Shown: positions 1 through 8,749 of the stretch, piece by piece | Numbering within the stretch: the stretch's first letter is position 1 | Layout of the letters: each line of letters opens with the position of its first letter | Assembly (NCBI GenBank): GCA_021781425.1 | Contig: JAJXWU010000018.1 | Span: forward strand, 1 to 42,508 | Direction of reading: 5' to 3' | DNA length: 42,508 nucleotides | Source of the DNA: Pseudomonadota bacterium | GTDB taxonomy: Bacteria; Pseudomonadota; Gammaproteobacteria; Xanthomonadales; Rhodanobacteraceae | Translations under genes and position numbers: made by a program | The notes under the pieces: generated by a model | Databases searched by the model: none | Seen by the model: the letters and a program-made list of their open reading frames with translations, nothing else | What the model was told of the DNA's origin: nothing

Positions 1-1
1 G

Positions 2-541
2 CGCCACCTCGCCGGTTTCGACAAGCCGCCTGCGCTGGTGTTCTGCACCGCCTATGACGAACACGCGTTGGCCGCGTTCGATACCGGTGCGGTCGATTAT
101 CTGGTCAAGCCAGTGCGGCTGGAGCGTCTGCGCATGGCGCTCGAGCGTGCGCGCCGCTTTGGCAGCGAAGACGTCGCCCGGCTGGAATCCGCGGCCGGCA
201 AACCGGCACGGCGCAGCCATCTGTGCGCGCGCGTGCGCGGCAACCTCGTGCTCGTCCCTGTCGCCGACATCCGCTATCTGCTGGCCGAGGACAAGTACGT
301 CGTCGTGCACCACATCAAGGGCGAAGTGCTGATCGAGGAATCGCTCAAGACGCTGGAGGACGAATTCGACGAACGCTTCGTGCGCATCCATCGCAATTGC
401 CTGGTCGCGCGCGATCGTCTGGTCGGACTCGTGCGCGCGGCCGACGGCAGCATCCGTGCGCAACTCGAAGGCGTGATGGCGACACTGGAGGTCAGTCGGC
501 GCAATCTGCCCATGCTGCGCAAGCTGGTGCGGTCGTTATGA
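2..541 (+). CDS. algR: LytTR-family response regulator, AlgR-like (5' end cut by window)
   Basis: The frame is open from base 2, so the gene begins before the window; about 179 C-terminal residues are visible. They hold the end of a receiver domain (conserved Thr in '[13 protein letters not shown]' and Lys in 'DYLVKPV'), a short linker, and a complete LytTR DNA-binding domain ('[13 protein letters not shown]', '[10 protein letters not shown]', '[11 protein letters not shown]'). Known family role: phosphorylation-controlled transcription factor; AlgR in Pseudomonas controls alginate and type IV pilus functions and its gene sits beside hemC, as here. The stop overlaps the hemC ATG by 4 bp (ATGA), so the two are probably co-translated. 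The sensor kinase would be expected upstream, outside the window. The AlgR name rests on domain order and context; the class is certain. Confidence 0.8.
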   Translation, partial: RHLAGFDKPPALVFCTAYDEHALAAFDTGAVDYLVKPVRLERLRMALERARRFGSEDVARLESAAGKPARRSHLCARVRGNLVLVPVADIRYLLAEDKYVVVHHIKGEVLIEESLKTLEDEFDERFVRIHRNCLVARDRLVGLVRAADGSIRAQLEGVMATLEVSRRNLPMLRKLVRSL

Positions 542-1452
542 CGGCGCGACTGCGCATCGCCACGCGCAAAAGCGCGCTCGCGCTGTGGCAGGCCGAACAT
601 GTCGCCGCGCTGCTGCGCGCGGCGCATCCCGGACTCACCGTGGATCTGGTGCCGATGACCACGCACGGCGACCGCATCCTCGATCGTCCGCTCGCCGACA
701 TCGGCGGCAAGGGCCTGTTCCTCAAGGAACTGGAAGTCGCGCTGCACGCGCATCGCGCCGACGTCGCCGTGCATTCGTTCAAGGACGTGCCGATGCAACT
801 CGACGATGGCTTCGCGATCGGCGCCGTGCTCGAACGCGCCGATCCGGCCGATGCCTTCGTCTCGGTACACTTTGCGCATTTGGATACTTTGCCGCAGGGC
901 GCGCGCGTGGGCACCTCATCGCTGCGTCGGCAGGCGCAGTTGCGCGCGCGGCGCCCGGATCTGCGTCTCGCCGACTTGCGCGGCAATGTCAACACACGCC
1001 TGGCCAAACTCGACAAGGGCGATTACGACGCCATCGTGCTCGCCTGCGCGGGACTCGAACGTCTCGGTCTCGCCCGCTGCATCCGCAGCCGGCTCGAACC
1101 GCCACACTGGCTGCCGGCCGCGGCGCAGGGCGCGATCGCCGTGGAACTGCGCGCCGGCGATGCGCACACGCTGGATTTGCTCGCGCCGCTGCATGACGAG
1201 GCGACTGCGAGTTGCGTCGCCGCCGAACGCGCGATGACGCGCTATCTGCAAGGCAGTTGCCAGGTGCCGATCGCGGCGTTCTGCATCGAAACCGAAATCG
1301 GCCTGCATTTGTCGGGCCTGGTCGGCAATGCCGCCAGCGGCAAGCTCGTCCGCGCGCAGGACGATGGCCAAGCCGAAGTGCCGGAAGCGCTGGGCGAACG
1401 CGTCGCGCGTCGGCTGCTGGAGCTGGGCGCGGGCGAGTTGCTGGGGCGCTGA
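538..1452 (+). CDS. hemC: Hydroxymethylbilane synthase (porphobilinogen deaminase)
   Basis: 304 residues, the normal family length. It polymerises four porphobilinogen molecules into hydroxymethylbilane in the cytoplasm (haem biosynthesis). Visible family motifs are '[15 protein letters not shown]' at the N-terminus, '[11 protein letters not shown]', 'AVHSFKDVP', '[12 protein letters not shown]' and '[13 protein letters not shown]'. Cys241 in '[12 protein letters not shown]' is the dipyrromethane cofactor attachment residue. The ATG at 538 overlaps the stop of the upstream LytTR gene; the longer track ORF starting at 223 runs through that gene in another frame and is not a credible start. In Pseudomonas and relatives hemD usually follows; here a palindromic repeat and a convergent gene follow instead. 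Confidence 0.97.
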   Translation: MTARLRIATRKSALALWQAEHVAALLRAAHPGLTVDLVPMTTHGDRILDRPLADIGGKGLFLKELEVALHAHRADVAVHSFKDVPMQLDDGFAIGAVLERADPADAFVSVHFAHLDTLPQGARVGTSSLRRQAQLRARRPDLRLADLRGNVNTRLAKLDKGDYDAIVLACAGLERLGLARCIRSRLEPPHWLPAAAQGAIAVELRAGDAHTLDLLAPLHDEATASCVAAERAMTRYLQGSCQVPIAAFCIETEIGLHLSGLVGNAASGKLVRAQDDGQAEVPEALGERVARRLLELGAGELLGR

Positions 1453-1485
1453 AAAACAACGCGCCCGCGTGGCCAATTGAAAATC

Positions 1486-1576
1486 CGTTCGGGCTGAGCG
1501 TAGCGCCGCAGGCGCGAAGTCGAAGCCCGCTTGGCACTTCGACTCCGCCGCTTCGCGGCTACGCTCAGTGCGAACG
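1486..1576. repeat. Palindromic repeat of about 90 bp (REP-like) after hemC
   Basis: Two arms of about 39 bases, 1487-1525 and 1537-1575, are imperfect reverse complements ('gttcgggctgagcgtagc' against 'gctacgctcagtgcgaac'), separated by about 11 bases. It lies between the convergent hemC and DUF481 genes, so a folded transcript could end or stabilise both messages. The 'gttcgggctgagc...' type arm is, from general knowledge, typical of dispersed palindromic repeats in many proteobacteria; only one copy is seen in this window. Confidence 0.8.
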
Positions 1577-1594
1577 GCAAATTTGAGCACCTCG

Positions 1595-2374
1595 TTAGAA
1601 GCTGTACACCAGGTTCGTCGTGAACAGTCCGTCGGTCTTCTTGAAACCCGGCTCCACGACTGAGTTGTGGCGGATCTGGTAGCCGACCTTGAGCGCCAGC
1701 TTGCTGTTCATCTTCACCGCGAGTCCGGCGTCGTTCTGGAAGAACTTGTTGCCGCTGCCGGCTTCGACCACGAACGTGTCGACGAACGACACCGTGTCGC
1801 TGAAATTGTGCTTGTAGGCCAGTTTGCCGCGCGCGACGAGGTTGTTTTCGGAATCCGGCGTGACCTTGACCGGCGGCGATTGCGGATCGACCGGCAACAG
1901 GATGTACGAAGCCGGCTGCGCAACCTTGTAGCCCGGGCCGACTTCCACCGCCAGCTCGTCGCTCGCGTTCTTCAGGATCTGGTAGCCGTAGCCGATCGAG
2001 ACGATGTACTGGTAGTCGTAGGACGAGAATTCGTCGTGCTCGTAGCGCGCCGCACCGACGATGTAGCTGCGCTCGTCGAACTTGTAGCCGAGCGAGGCGC
2101 CGCCTTCGTAGCGGTTCGCGGTCAGGTCATAGCCGGCCGACGTATTGGCCTTGTTGCGCAGCGCGAGCAAGTAGAAATCGTCCGTCCACTGGTCGTCGTT
2201 GAACTTGAGGTCGAGCTTGGCGTTCAGGTTCTGCGATTTGGTGTTGCCGCTGGCGATGGAAAGGCCGGCCTCGCCGCTGCCGGACCAGCCCGTCGGTGGC
2301 GGCGGTGGATCGGCGGCGAGGGCGGCCAGCGGCAGCGCGAGCAGGATGGTGGATGCGAGAAAGGTCGTTTTCAT
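1595..2374 (-). CDS. DUF481 family (YdiY-like) outer-membrane protein
   Basis: 259 residues. The N-terminus is a clear signal peptide ('MKTTFLASTILLALPLAALA', cleavage near AA-DP), then a proline-rich linker and a DUF481-type barrel: 'GSGEAGLSIASGNTKSQNL', alternating aromatic strands and a terminal 'TNLVYSF' ending in Phe, as in beta-barrel outer-membrane proteins. No enzymatic function is known for the family. The ATG at 2374 is preceded by 'aaggaa' on the minus strand; the 362-aa track ORF adds an upstream stretch without signal-peptide logic and was rejected. It stands about 120 bp downstream of soeC and has its own candidate promoter, so it need not belong to the soe cluster. Confidence 0.85.
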   Translation of the reverse strand: MKTTFLASTILLALPLAALAADPPPPPTGWSGSGEAGLSIASGNTKSQNLNAKLDLKFNDDQWTDDFYLLALRNKANTSAGYDLTANRYEGGASLGYKFDERSYIVGAARYEHDEFSSYDYQYIVSIGYGYQILKNASDELAVEVGPGYKVAQPASYILLPVDPQSPPVKVTPDSENNLVARGKLAYKHNFSDTVSFVDTFVVEAGSGNKFFQNDAGLAVKMNSKLALKVGYQIRHNSVVEPGFKKTDGLFTTNLVYSF

Positions 2375-2425
2375 GGGGAATTCCTTGTTCTGGGGGACGC
2401 GCCGCGTGCAAGGCGGCGGGCGCGC

Positions 2426-2431
2426 ATTGTA
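2426..2431 (-). promoter_or_regulatory. Candidate -10 box for the DUF481 gene
   Basis: Read on the minus strand the site is TACAAT, about 50 bp upstream of the DUF481 ATG and in the gap after the soeC stop. No good -35 lies at 17 bp, so this is only a weak sigma-70 candidate. Confidence 0.3.
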
Positions 2432-2493
2432 AACGCCCGCCGACGCAAAAAAGTGGATTTGTGCGCAAAACGTACAAGCGCCGTTCAGGCGTG

Positions 2494-3432
2494 TTACGGG
2501 CGCACTCCGCCGTAATACAACATCACGACGTGCTTTGCTTCGGCGAAAAAAAGCCAGCGCTCGACGAACAGGCCAGTGGTGGCCGCGAGTGCCGCGATGC
2601 ACGAGAGGACCGCGCCCCTGCCCGGCAACACGAGCTGCGCGGCGGCAGCGAGGATGGGCACGGCGCCGATCAGGATCAGGCATGTGGTGCGCAAGCGCGC
2701 GGCGTGCTTGCGCGCGAGGACGAAGCCCATTTCCCGCGTCAGGTAATTTTCTTCGGTGTGCGGCGCCTCGACGCTGCGCACGCGCCCGAAGCGGCCGAGT
2801 CCGGTCGCGGATTCGGGCGTGGGTGCCGGCGGCCTGGCATCAATGTGATTCCAGTAGGCGAATTTGAGCGCGGCGCAAGCGACGGCGAGTGCGACGATCA
2901 ATGCCGGCTGTGCGCGCGCGCCACCCGTCCATTCGCCGATCAGCCATGACCAGCAGGTACCGCCGAGCAGGCTGAACAGTAGATACCCCGGCAGCACGTA
3001 GGCGTTGTGCCAGGCCGGTATCGTCTTCAGGCAGGTGTAGATTCTGGCCGTACACGCGACGGTGACGACGGCAAGTATCGCGAGCGTGGCGCCAAGCACC
3101 CGCAAGGCGCCCGCATCTGCGCCGCGCCAAAGGCACCAGGCCAGCGCGAAGATGGGCACGAAGCTCGCAACCGACGCCACGCCTTCGCGCGACAGCCACG
3201 ACGAGCGCCATTGCGAAAAAGCGCGCCACGCGCGTTGCGGATGTCCCAGATGCAGGGTCGAGGAAAGCAGGCCGGCGACGACGAACACGGCACCGATGGC
3301 AAGCGCCAGCAACGCTTCGTAGCGCGCGATCAGCAAAGGATCCAATACGAACACGACACCGAAAAGAAACAGCTGCCCGTATCCGCAGCCGGACATGACG
3401 GTGAAGAAGATGACGGAAAAAGCTGGTTTCAC
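2494..3432 (-). CDS. soeC: SoeC-like NrfD/DmsC membrane anchor subunit
   Basis: 312 residues starting at a GTG (3432-3430) that overlaps the soeB stop as GTGA; the 531-aa track ORF merely extends backwards through soeB in another frame. The sequence opens 'VKPAFSVIFFTVMSGCGYG', typical of DmsC-type anchors, and contains about eight hydrophobic segments (for example 'LALAIGAVFVVAGLLSSTLHLG' and 'VVTVACTARIYTCLKTIPAW'). Family role: anchors a molybdoenzyme/ferredoxin pair at the cytoplasmic membrane and exchanges electrons with quinone. With soeA and soeB nearby I infer the anchor of a SoeABC sulfite dehydrogenase. Another DMSO-reductase-family anchor remains possible because anchors evolve fast. 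Confidence 0.75.
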   Translation of the reverse strand: MKPAFSVIFFTVMSGCGYGQLFLFGVVFVLDPLLIARYEALLALAIGAVFVVAGLLSSTLHLGHPQRAWRAFSQWRSSWLSREGVASVASFVPIFALAWCLWRGADAGALRVLGATLAILAVVTVACTARIYTCLKTIPAWHNAYVLPGYLLFSLLGGTCWSWLIGEWTGGARAQPALIVALAVACAALKFAYWNHIDARPPAPTPESATGLGRFGRVRSVEAPHTEENYLTREMGFVLARKHAARLRTTCLILIGAVPILAAAAQLVLPGRGAVLSCIAALAATTGLFVERWLFFAEAKHVVMLYYGGVRP

Positions 3433-4178
3433 CGCGAGAGCACCTTGTCTATCCAGCGCAATAGCGGCGATGCGGAAAAATCCGTCTTTTCGTCCGGCAC
3501 GGGTTTCGCTGTGGAACTGCAACCATCGCGCCGCGGCCGCGGCGGCAGATATTTGTTGACGGGTTTGTAGCCCATCTCCGGCATCAAATCGTAGCCGCCG
3601 CGCTCGGCGACGAGTTTCGACACGGCCGAATCCGCATCGCCGAGATCGCCGAAATGGCGCGCACGCGTGGGACAGGCCATCACGCAAGCCGGTTGGCGGT
3701 CGTAGGCGTCGAACGACTCGTTGTAGATGCGATCCACGCACAACGTGCATTTCTGCATCACTCCGCGCACTTCGCTGTATTCGCGCGCGCCGTATGGGCA
3801 GGCCCACGAGCACAATTTGCAGCCGATGCACTTGTCCTCGTCGACCAGCACGATACCGTCCTCGGCGCGCTTGTAGCTCGCGCCGGTCGGGCACACCGTC
3901 ACGCAATCCGGCGTCTCGCAATGCAGGCACGAGCGCGGAAAATGCACCGTCATGGCCGGCTGGTTTTTTTCTTCCGGCGCGATCTCGTAGGTGTGCACAC
4001 GATTGAACCACACGCCCAGTGGTTCGGCGCCGTAGGGATTCTCGTCCGGCAGCGGGCCGAACGCGCCGCCGTCGTTCCATTCCTTGCACGCGACCGCGCA
4101 GGCGTGGCAGCCGACGCAGATGTCAAGGTCGATCACCAGACCGAGTTTCTTGCGCGCTGGCGGCGGCAGCATCGTCAT
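3429..4178 (-). CDS. soeB: SoeB-like four-cluster [4Fe-4S] electron-transfer subunit
   Basis: 249 residues with sixteen cysteines in four ferredoxin-type groups: 'DICVGCHACAVAC', 'SCLHCETPDCVTVC', 'KCIGCKLCSWAC' and the pair 'KCTLCVD'/'ACVMACP'. This is the DmsB/PhsB/SoeB family, which passes electrons between a molybdopterin subunit and the membrane anchor. There is no Tat or Sec signal, matching a cytoplasm-facing complex. It begins 10 bp after the SLC13 gene and its stop overlaps the soeC GTG. An in-frame ATG at 4172 could also be the start. The roughly 45-residue tail after the last cluster is proline-rich and poorly defined. Confidence 0.85.
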   Translation of the reverse strand: MTMLPPPARKKLGLVIDLDICVGCHACAVACKEWNDGGAFGPLPDENPYGAEPLGVWFNRVHTYEIAPEEKNQPAMTVHFPRSCLHCETPDCVTVCPTGASYKRAEDGIVLVDEDKCIGCKLCSWACPYGAREYSEVRGVMQKCTLCVDRIYNESFDAYDRQPACVMACPTRARHFGDLGDADSAVSKLVAERGGYDLMPEMGYKPVNKYLPPRPRRDGCSSTAKPVPDEKTDFSASPLLRWIDKVLSR

Positions 4179-4188
4179 GGGCGCACGC

Positions 4189-5958
4189 TCACGGATGGAA
4201 CGGCCAGAATTGCGGGATCAGCCACATCGACAGCGCGCAGAACAGCGCGATCAGCGGAATACCGATCTTCATGAAATCGGTGAAGCGATAACTGCCTGCC
4301 GCGTAGACCATCGTGTTGGTCGGATAGCCGACCGGTGTGGCGAACGAGGTCGCCGCGGCGAAGGCCACGCAGATCACGAACGGTGTCGGACTCGCGTGCA
4401 GGGCGTGCGCGACGGAAATCGCGATCGGCGCCATCAGCACAACGGATGGATTGTGACCCATCATTTCGGTGAGCAGGGCGGTGAGCAGATAGATCATGAG
4501 CAGCACGGCCAGCGGGCCGTGTTCGCCGACGAGGTGCATGCCGCCGCCGACGGCTGCGTGCGCGAGTCCGGTTTTCTCCAGCGCGATGCCGAGTGGCAGG
4601 ATCGCGCCGAGCAGGACGATGACCTTCCAGTCCATCGCCTCGTACACGTCCTCGAAGGAAAAACAGCCGGTCAGCGCCATCGCCGCGCAGCCGGCCAGCG
4701 CGCTGACCACGATCGGGAGTATGCCGAGTCCGGCGACGGCGACCACCGCGACGAGAATGCCGATCGCGAGCGGCGCCTTGCGCCGCGTGGCGCGCGCATC
4801 GCCGCGCTCACTGAGCACCACGAGTCCGGATTCGCGTCGCAACCGGCGCAGGGCCGGTTCGTCGACGAGCAGCAGCAGGATGTCGCCGACTTCCAGGCGC
4901 GTGTGCTTGAGTTGCTCGCGCAGGATGCGGCTGCGCCGCTGCACCGCAAGCACCGACGCATTGTAGGTCCAGCGAAAGTCGATGTCCTCGACGGTATCGC
5001 CGATCACGCGCGCGCCCGGCGCCACGAGCGCTTCGATCAGGACACGCCGACCGGCCTCGCCGGATTCCGGCAACTCCAGCACCGGCGCGATTTCCAGCTT
5101 GAGCTTCTGCTTGAATTCTTCCAGGCGCTGCCAGTCGCCGCGTGCGAGCAGCACGTCGCCCTCGCGCAGTTCCTGCTCGCGCGGCGCCCACAAGTGGTCG
5201 TCGCCGCGCAACAGTTCCAGCACGTACACGCCGAAGCGCTCGCCGAGTTTGGCCGTCGCCACCGATTCACCGAGCAGCGGCGAATCGGCGAGCACGCGCA
5301 GTTCGGTCACGAACTTGCCCAGTTCCAGGTTTTCGGTGTGCTCGGTGTCGATGTGGCGCGGCAGCAGCCAGCGTCCGATCAGCATCAGATACACGATGCC
5401 GGCGATCGCGAGCAGAGCGCCGAGCCGGGTGAAATCGAACACGCCGAATTCGGGCAGGCCGTGCTGCACGGCGAGGCTGTTCGTCAACAAGTTGGACGAA
5501 GTGCCAAGCAGCGTGCACACGCCGCCCATCTGTGCCGCATACGACATGGGAATCAGCACGCGCGCCGGCGAGGTCCTGGCGCGCGCACAGACGCTGAGCG
5601 TGACCGGCAGGAACGTCGCCACCAGCGCCGTGTTCTTCACGAACGCACCGAGGAAGCAGACGATGACGAGAATCGAGAGCGTCAACAGCCACGGCCGCCG
5701 GATGCGCGCCAATGCACGGATCAACGGATCCAGCGCGCCGGTACCGACGATGCCTGCATTCAGCGCGAACATCGCCGCGACCACCACGGTCGCCTCGTTG
5801 CTGAAACCGGACAGACCTTCCGCCGGCGTGAGAATGCCGGACACCAGCAGGGCGGCGAGTACGAGCAGGCCGACCACGTCGTAGCGCAGCCTCTCGCTGA
5901 CGAACAGCGCCATCGCGCCGATCACGATGGCGGCGACGGCCCAGGCCTGCACGCTCAC
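4189..5958 (-). CDS. SLC13/DASS anion transporter with two central RCK-C (TrkA-C) domains
   Basis: 589 residues from a GTG (5958) that overlaps the soeA stop as GTGA; an ATG at 6015 inside soeA is possible but less attractive. Order: hydrophobic half with 'GLLVLAALLVSGILTPAEGLSGFSN', then two soluble regulatory TrkA-C-like modules (roughly residues 200-370, including 'GDVLLARGDWQRLEEFK' and 'VGDILLLLVDEPALRRL'), then a second membrane half with 'MMGHNPSVVLMAPIA' and 'ATSFATPVGYPTNTMVY'. This architecture is that of the sulfate-transporter-like DASS proteins. Lying between soeA and soeB in one overlapping transcription unit, it is a good candidate for moving sulfate, sulfite or an organosulfonate. 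The substrate cannot be read from sequence. Confidence 0.85.
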   Translation of the reverse strand: MSVQAWAVAAIVIGAMALFVSERLRYDVVGLLVLAALLVSGILTPAEGLSGFSNEATVVVAAMFALNAGIVGTGALDPLIRALARIRRPWLLTLSILVIVCFLGAFVKNTALVATFLPVTLSVCARARTSPARVLIPMSYAAQMGGVCTLLGTSSNLLTNSLAVQHGLPEFGVFDFTRLGALLAIAGIVYLMLIGRWLLPRHIDTEHTENLELGKFVTELRVLADSPLLGESVATAKLGERFGVYVLELLRGDDHLWAPREQELREGDVLLARGDWQRLEEFKQKLKLEIAPVLELPESGEAGRRVLIEALVAPGARVIGDTVEDIDFRWTYNASVLAVQRRSRILREQLKHTRLEVGDILLLLVDEPALRRLRRESGLVVLSERGDARATRRKAPLAIGILVAVVAVAGLGILPIVVSALAGCAAMALTGCFSFEDVYEAMDWKVIVLLGAILPLGIALEKTGLAHAAVGGGMHLVGEHGPLAVLLMIYLLTALLTEMMGHNPSVVLMAPIAISVAHALHASPTPFVICVAFAAATSFATPVGYPTNTMVYAAGSYRFTDFMKIGIPLIALFCALSMWLIPQFWPFHP

Positions 5959-8732
5959 GCGACTGCCTCCACGGCCGACTCGTCGCGCGTAATGCGCACC
6001 GTCAGATCGAACCACGCCGCCTGCCCGGTGACCGGATCGGCGTTCGCGTAGCGGTAGCCGTCCGCGCGCGGCGGCAGCAGGTCGTCAATCGCATGATTGA
6101 GCAAAAATCCCTTTGTATACTCCGGTGCGTCGGCGGCGAGCTTCCACGCACCGCGCTGCTTGCCGATCGCGTTCCACGTCCAGACCACGCCCGGCGCGGT
6201 GCCTGCGTGGAATTTCGCCTGCGCGCGAATGCGGCCGTGTGCGGATTCGACGAATACCCAATCACCATCGCCGATGCCGTGCGCAGCGGCGGTGCGCGGA
6301 TGCAGGTAGAGGAAATTGCGTGCCGCGATCTGGCGCAGCCAGGAATTCTGCGAGCCCCAGGCGTGGTACATGAACATCGGACGCTGGGTGATGGCGGAAA
6401 GCTCATACCCCCTCTCCCGACCATTTTCCCCGACGGCGTGAGCAGAGAGAGTTTGAGCGTCGTACCAAAATGGAATCGGATCGAAGAATTTCTCCACGCG
6501 CACACGTTCATTATCCGGCGGTTGGATCGGACCGTGGCCGCGCGCGGCGAGGCGGAATTTCTGCAGGCGTTCCGAATACAGCTCCAGCACGACGGGTTCG
6601 GTCGAACCGACGAAACCGAGCGACTTGGCCCACGCCAGATAATCGCGGTTCGCCATCTTGTAGTAGCGCCCCGCCTCGGGAATTTTCGTTTCCCAATGAC
6701 AATCGCGGGATTTGTATACATCGAGCTGACGCGGATTCGGCTCGCCGACGCCGGTTTGGTCGCCGTCGCGTCCGCGCCAGCCGGCGAGCAGGCCAACGCC
6801 GGGCGCGCGTTCGTGTTCGACCATGTACTGCGCATAGCCGCCGGGATATTTCGCCGCGCCGGTCGCATCGAGCGTGCCGGGCAATTTCAGTCTCGCGCCG
6901 AGTTCCAGCAACACATCCTGGAACGGGCGCACGTCCCGATCCGGCCGACACACCGGCTGGCGGATCGCGTCGGCCGCCACGTCGGCGTCGGAGATCGGCC
7001 GATCCAGCAGCGAGATGCAGTCGTGACGTTCCAGGTAGGTGGTATCCGGCAGCACGAGATCGGCGTAGTTCACCGTCTCCGACCAGTAGGCATCGGCATA
7101 GATGAAACGGGGGATTTTATACGCGCCGCTCGCCTCCTTGTCGCAGAGCATGCGCTGCGTGTCGCGCGTGGCCATCGACGAGTTCCAGCCCATGTTGGCC
7201 ATGAACAGGAACAAGGTGTCGATCTTGTACGGATCGCCGGCCCACGCGTTGCGGATCACGCTCTGCAGCATGCCGTGCGCGGCCAGCGGAAACTCCCACG
7301 AGAACGCCTTGTCGATGCGGCGCGGCGCGCCGTTGGCATCGACGACAAGATCCTCCGGCGCGTGCACGTAGCCGAGCGGGCCGGATTCGAGCGCGCCGTT
7401 ATCGCGGCGCGTCTTGCCCGGCCGGTTCGCCGGCGGCACCGCCTTCGGATACGGTGGCTGGTAGCGGAAGCTGCCCGGTGTGTCGATCGCGCCGAGCAGC
7501 ATCTGCAATACGTGCAGGGCGCGGCAGGTGTGGAAACCGTTTGCATGCGCGGCGATGCCGCGCATCGCGTGCATGGATACCGGGCGGCCGATCATCTCGG
7601 AATGTTCGCGGCCGTGCGTGTCAGTCCAGCACTGCGGCAGGCGAATTTCCTGCTTGAACGCGATGTCGGCAAGTTCTGCCGCAATACGACGGATCGTTCC
7701 CGCATCGATTCCGCACTGTGGCGCCACGGTCTCCGGCGCATAGTCGTCGGCAAGAAATCGCTCGGCGAGCAGTTGGAACGACGGTGTCGCCTTGCGACCA
7801 TCGGGCAGGGTGAATTCCCCGGCGATGGCTGGCGTGATGTCGATGCCTGTCGCGGGTTTCGGCGAATCGCCGTGTTTGTCCCAGCACAGTGGATCGCCGC
7901 TGGCATCGCGTGCAATCAAACCGTCGTCCGCGCCGCCCGGATTGCGCACGATGAGATGATGCGCGTTTGTATACTTGACGAGGTAATCGCAATCGATCCG
8001 GTCGTGGAGCAAAAGCTCGCGGATCAACGCACCGGCAAACAGGCCATCCGTGCCGGGGCGGATGCCGATCCACTCGTCGGCGATGGCCGCATAACCCGTG
8101 CGCACCGGATTGATCGCGACGATCTTCGCGCCGCGGCCCTTGAGCTTGCCGAGACCGAGTTTGATCGGGTTGGAATCGTGATCCTCGGCCACGCCCCACA
8201 GCATCAGGTATTTCGTGTGCTCCCAATCCGGCTCGCCGAACTCCCAGAACGAGCCGCCCAGCGTGTACATGCCCGCCGCGGCCATATTGACCGAGCAGAA
8301 GCCGCCGTGTGCGGCGTAATTGAGCGTACCGAACTGTTGCGCCCACCAACTCGTCAGCGCCTGCGACTGGTCGCGGCCGGTAAAGAACGCGAGTTGGTCG
8401 GGATTGCGCGCACGGATGTCGCCCAGCCATTTGACCGCCAGCGCCAGTGCCTCGCTCCATTCGATCTCGCGGAACTTCCCCTCACCGCGTTCGCCCGCGC
8501 GCAGCAGCGGTTTGCGCAATCGCGCCGGCGAATAGTGCTGCATGATTCCGGCCGAACCCTTGGCGCACAGCACGCCCTTGTTGACCGGATGATCCGGATT
8601 GCCCTGGATGTAGCGCACGCGGCCGTTTTTCAGATGCACTTTGATGCCGCATCGGCACGCGCACATGTAGCACGTGGTCGTCTTGACCTCGTCGCCAACC
8701 GGTTCGCTCAATTTCAGATTCTTGTGCGGCAT
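5955..8732 (-). CDS. soeA: SoeA-like molybdopterin oxidoreductase (probable sulfite dehydrogenase)
   Basis: 925 residues, DMSO-reductase superfamily. There is no Tat signal; the protein starts near its [4Fe-4S] site (Cys21, Cys24, Cys28, Cys56 in 'TTTCYMCACRCG' and 'GVLCAKG'). Cys146 in 'AAHGGFCSVNM' is the likely molybdenum ligand. The C-terminal MGD-binding domain carries 'SAITQRPMFMYHAWGSQN' and 'WTWNAIGKQRGAW'. These features and the lack of an export signal match SoeA, the cytoplasmic sulfite dehydrogenase of phototrophic sulfur bacteria and roseobacters, with soeB and soeC nearby. It is the first gene of a coupled cluster (GTGA overlap with the transporter). Near 6402-6445 the coding sequence contains an inserted-looking stretch (see repeat entry). 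A polysulfide or thiosulfate reductase is the main alternative. Confidence 0.8.
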   Translation of the reverse strand: MPHKNLKLSEPVGDEVKTTTCYMCACRCGIKVHLKNGRVRYIQGNPDHPVNKGVLCAKGSAGIMQHYSPARLRKPLLRAGERGEGKFREIEWSEALALAVKWLGDIRARNPDQLAFFTGRDQSQALTSWWAQQFGTLNYAAHGGFCSVNMAAAGMYTLGGSFWEFGEPDWEHTKYLMLWGVAEDHDSNPIKLGLGKLKGRGAKIVAINPVRTGYAAIADEWIGIRPGTDGLFAGALIRELLLHDRIDCDYLVKYTNAHHLIVRNPGGADDGLIARDASGDPLCWDKHGDSPKPATGIDITPAIAGEFTLPDGRKATPSFQLLAERFLADDYAPETVAPQCGIDAGTIRRIAAELADIAFKQEIRLPQCWTDTHGREHSEMIGRPVSMHAMRGIAAHANGFHTCRALHVLQMLLGAIDTPGSFRYQPPYPKAVPPANRPGKTRRDNGALESGPLGYVHAPEDLVVDANGAPRRIDKAFSWEFPLAAHGMLQSVIRNAWAGDPYKIDTLFLFMANMGWNSSMATRDTQRMLCDKEASGAYKIPRFIYADAYWSETVNYADLVLPDTTYLERHDCISLLDRPISDADVAADAIRQPVCRPDRDVRPFQDVLLELGARLKLPGTLDATGAAKYPGGYAQYMVEHERAPGVGLLAGWRGRDGDQTGVGEPNPRQLDVYKSRDCHWETKIPEAGRYYKMANRDYLAWAKSLGFVGSTEPVVLELYSERLQKFRLAARGHGPIQPPDNERVRVEKFFDPIPFWYDAQTLSAHAVGENGRERGYELSAITQRPMFMYHAWGSQNSWLRQIAARNFLYLHPRTAAAHGIGDGDWVFVESAHGRIRAQAKFHAGTAPGVVWTWNAIGKQRGAWKLAADAPEYTKGFLLNHAIDDLLPPRADGYRYANADPVTGQAAWFDLTVRITRDESAVEAVA
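6402..6445 (-). repeat. Possible repeat-derived insertion inside soeA
   Basis: The stretch encodes 'LSAHAVGENGRERG' between 'PFWYDAQT' and 'YELSAITQRPM'. From memory of other SoeA proteins this loop is shorter and unlike it. The DNA ('ccccctctcccg' followed by 'attttcccc') shares words with the intergenic hairpin at 11820-11850 and resembles dispersed inverted repeats of this group of bacteria. The reading frame is intact. Confidence 0.35.
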
Positions 8733-8749
8733 GGCCGTATGATAACGGC

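Noticed and set aside
3433-4089. N-terminal extension of the 531-aa soeC track ORF
   Set aside because: It is soeB read in another frame; the GTG at 3432 gives a normal DmsC-type start and overlaps the soeB stop.
4084-6051. 655-aa ORF antisense to the SLC13 gene
   Set aside because: Composition is Arg/His/Gln/Asp-rich in the way typical of shadow frames, and the opposite strand encodes an intact transporter.
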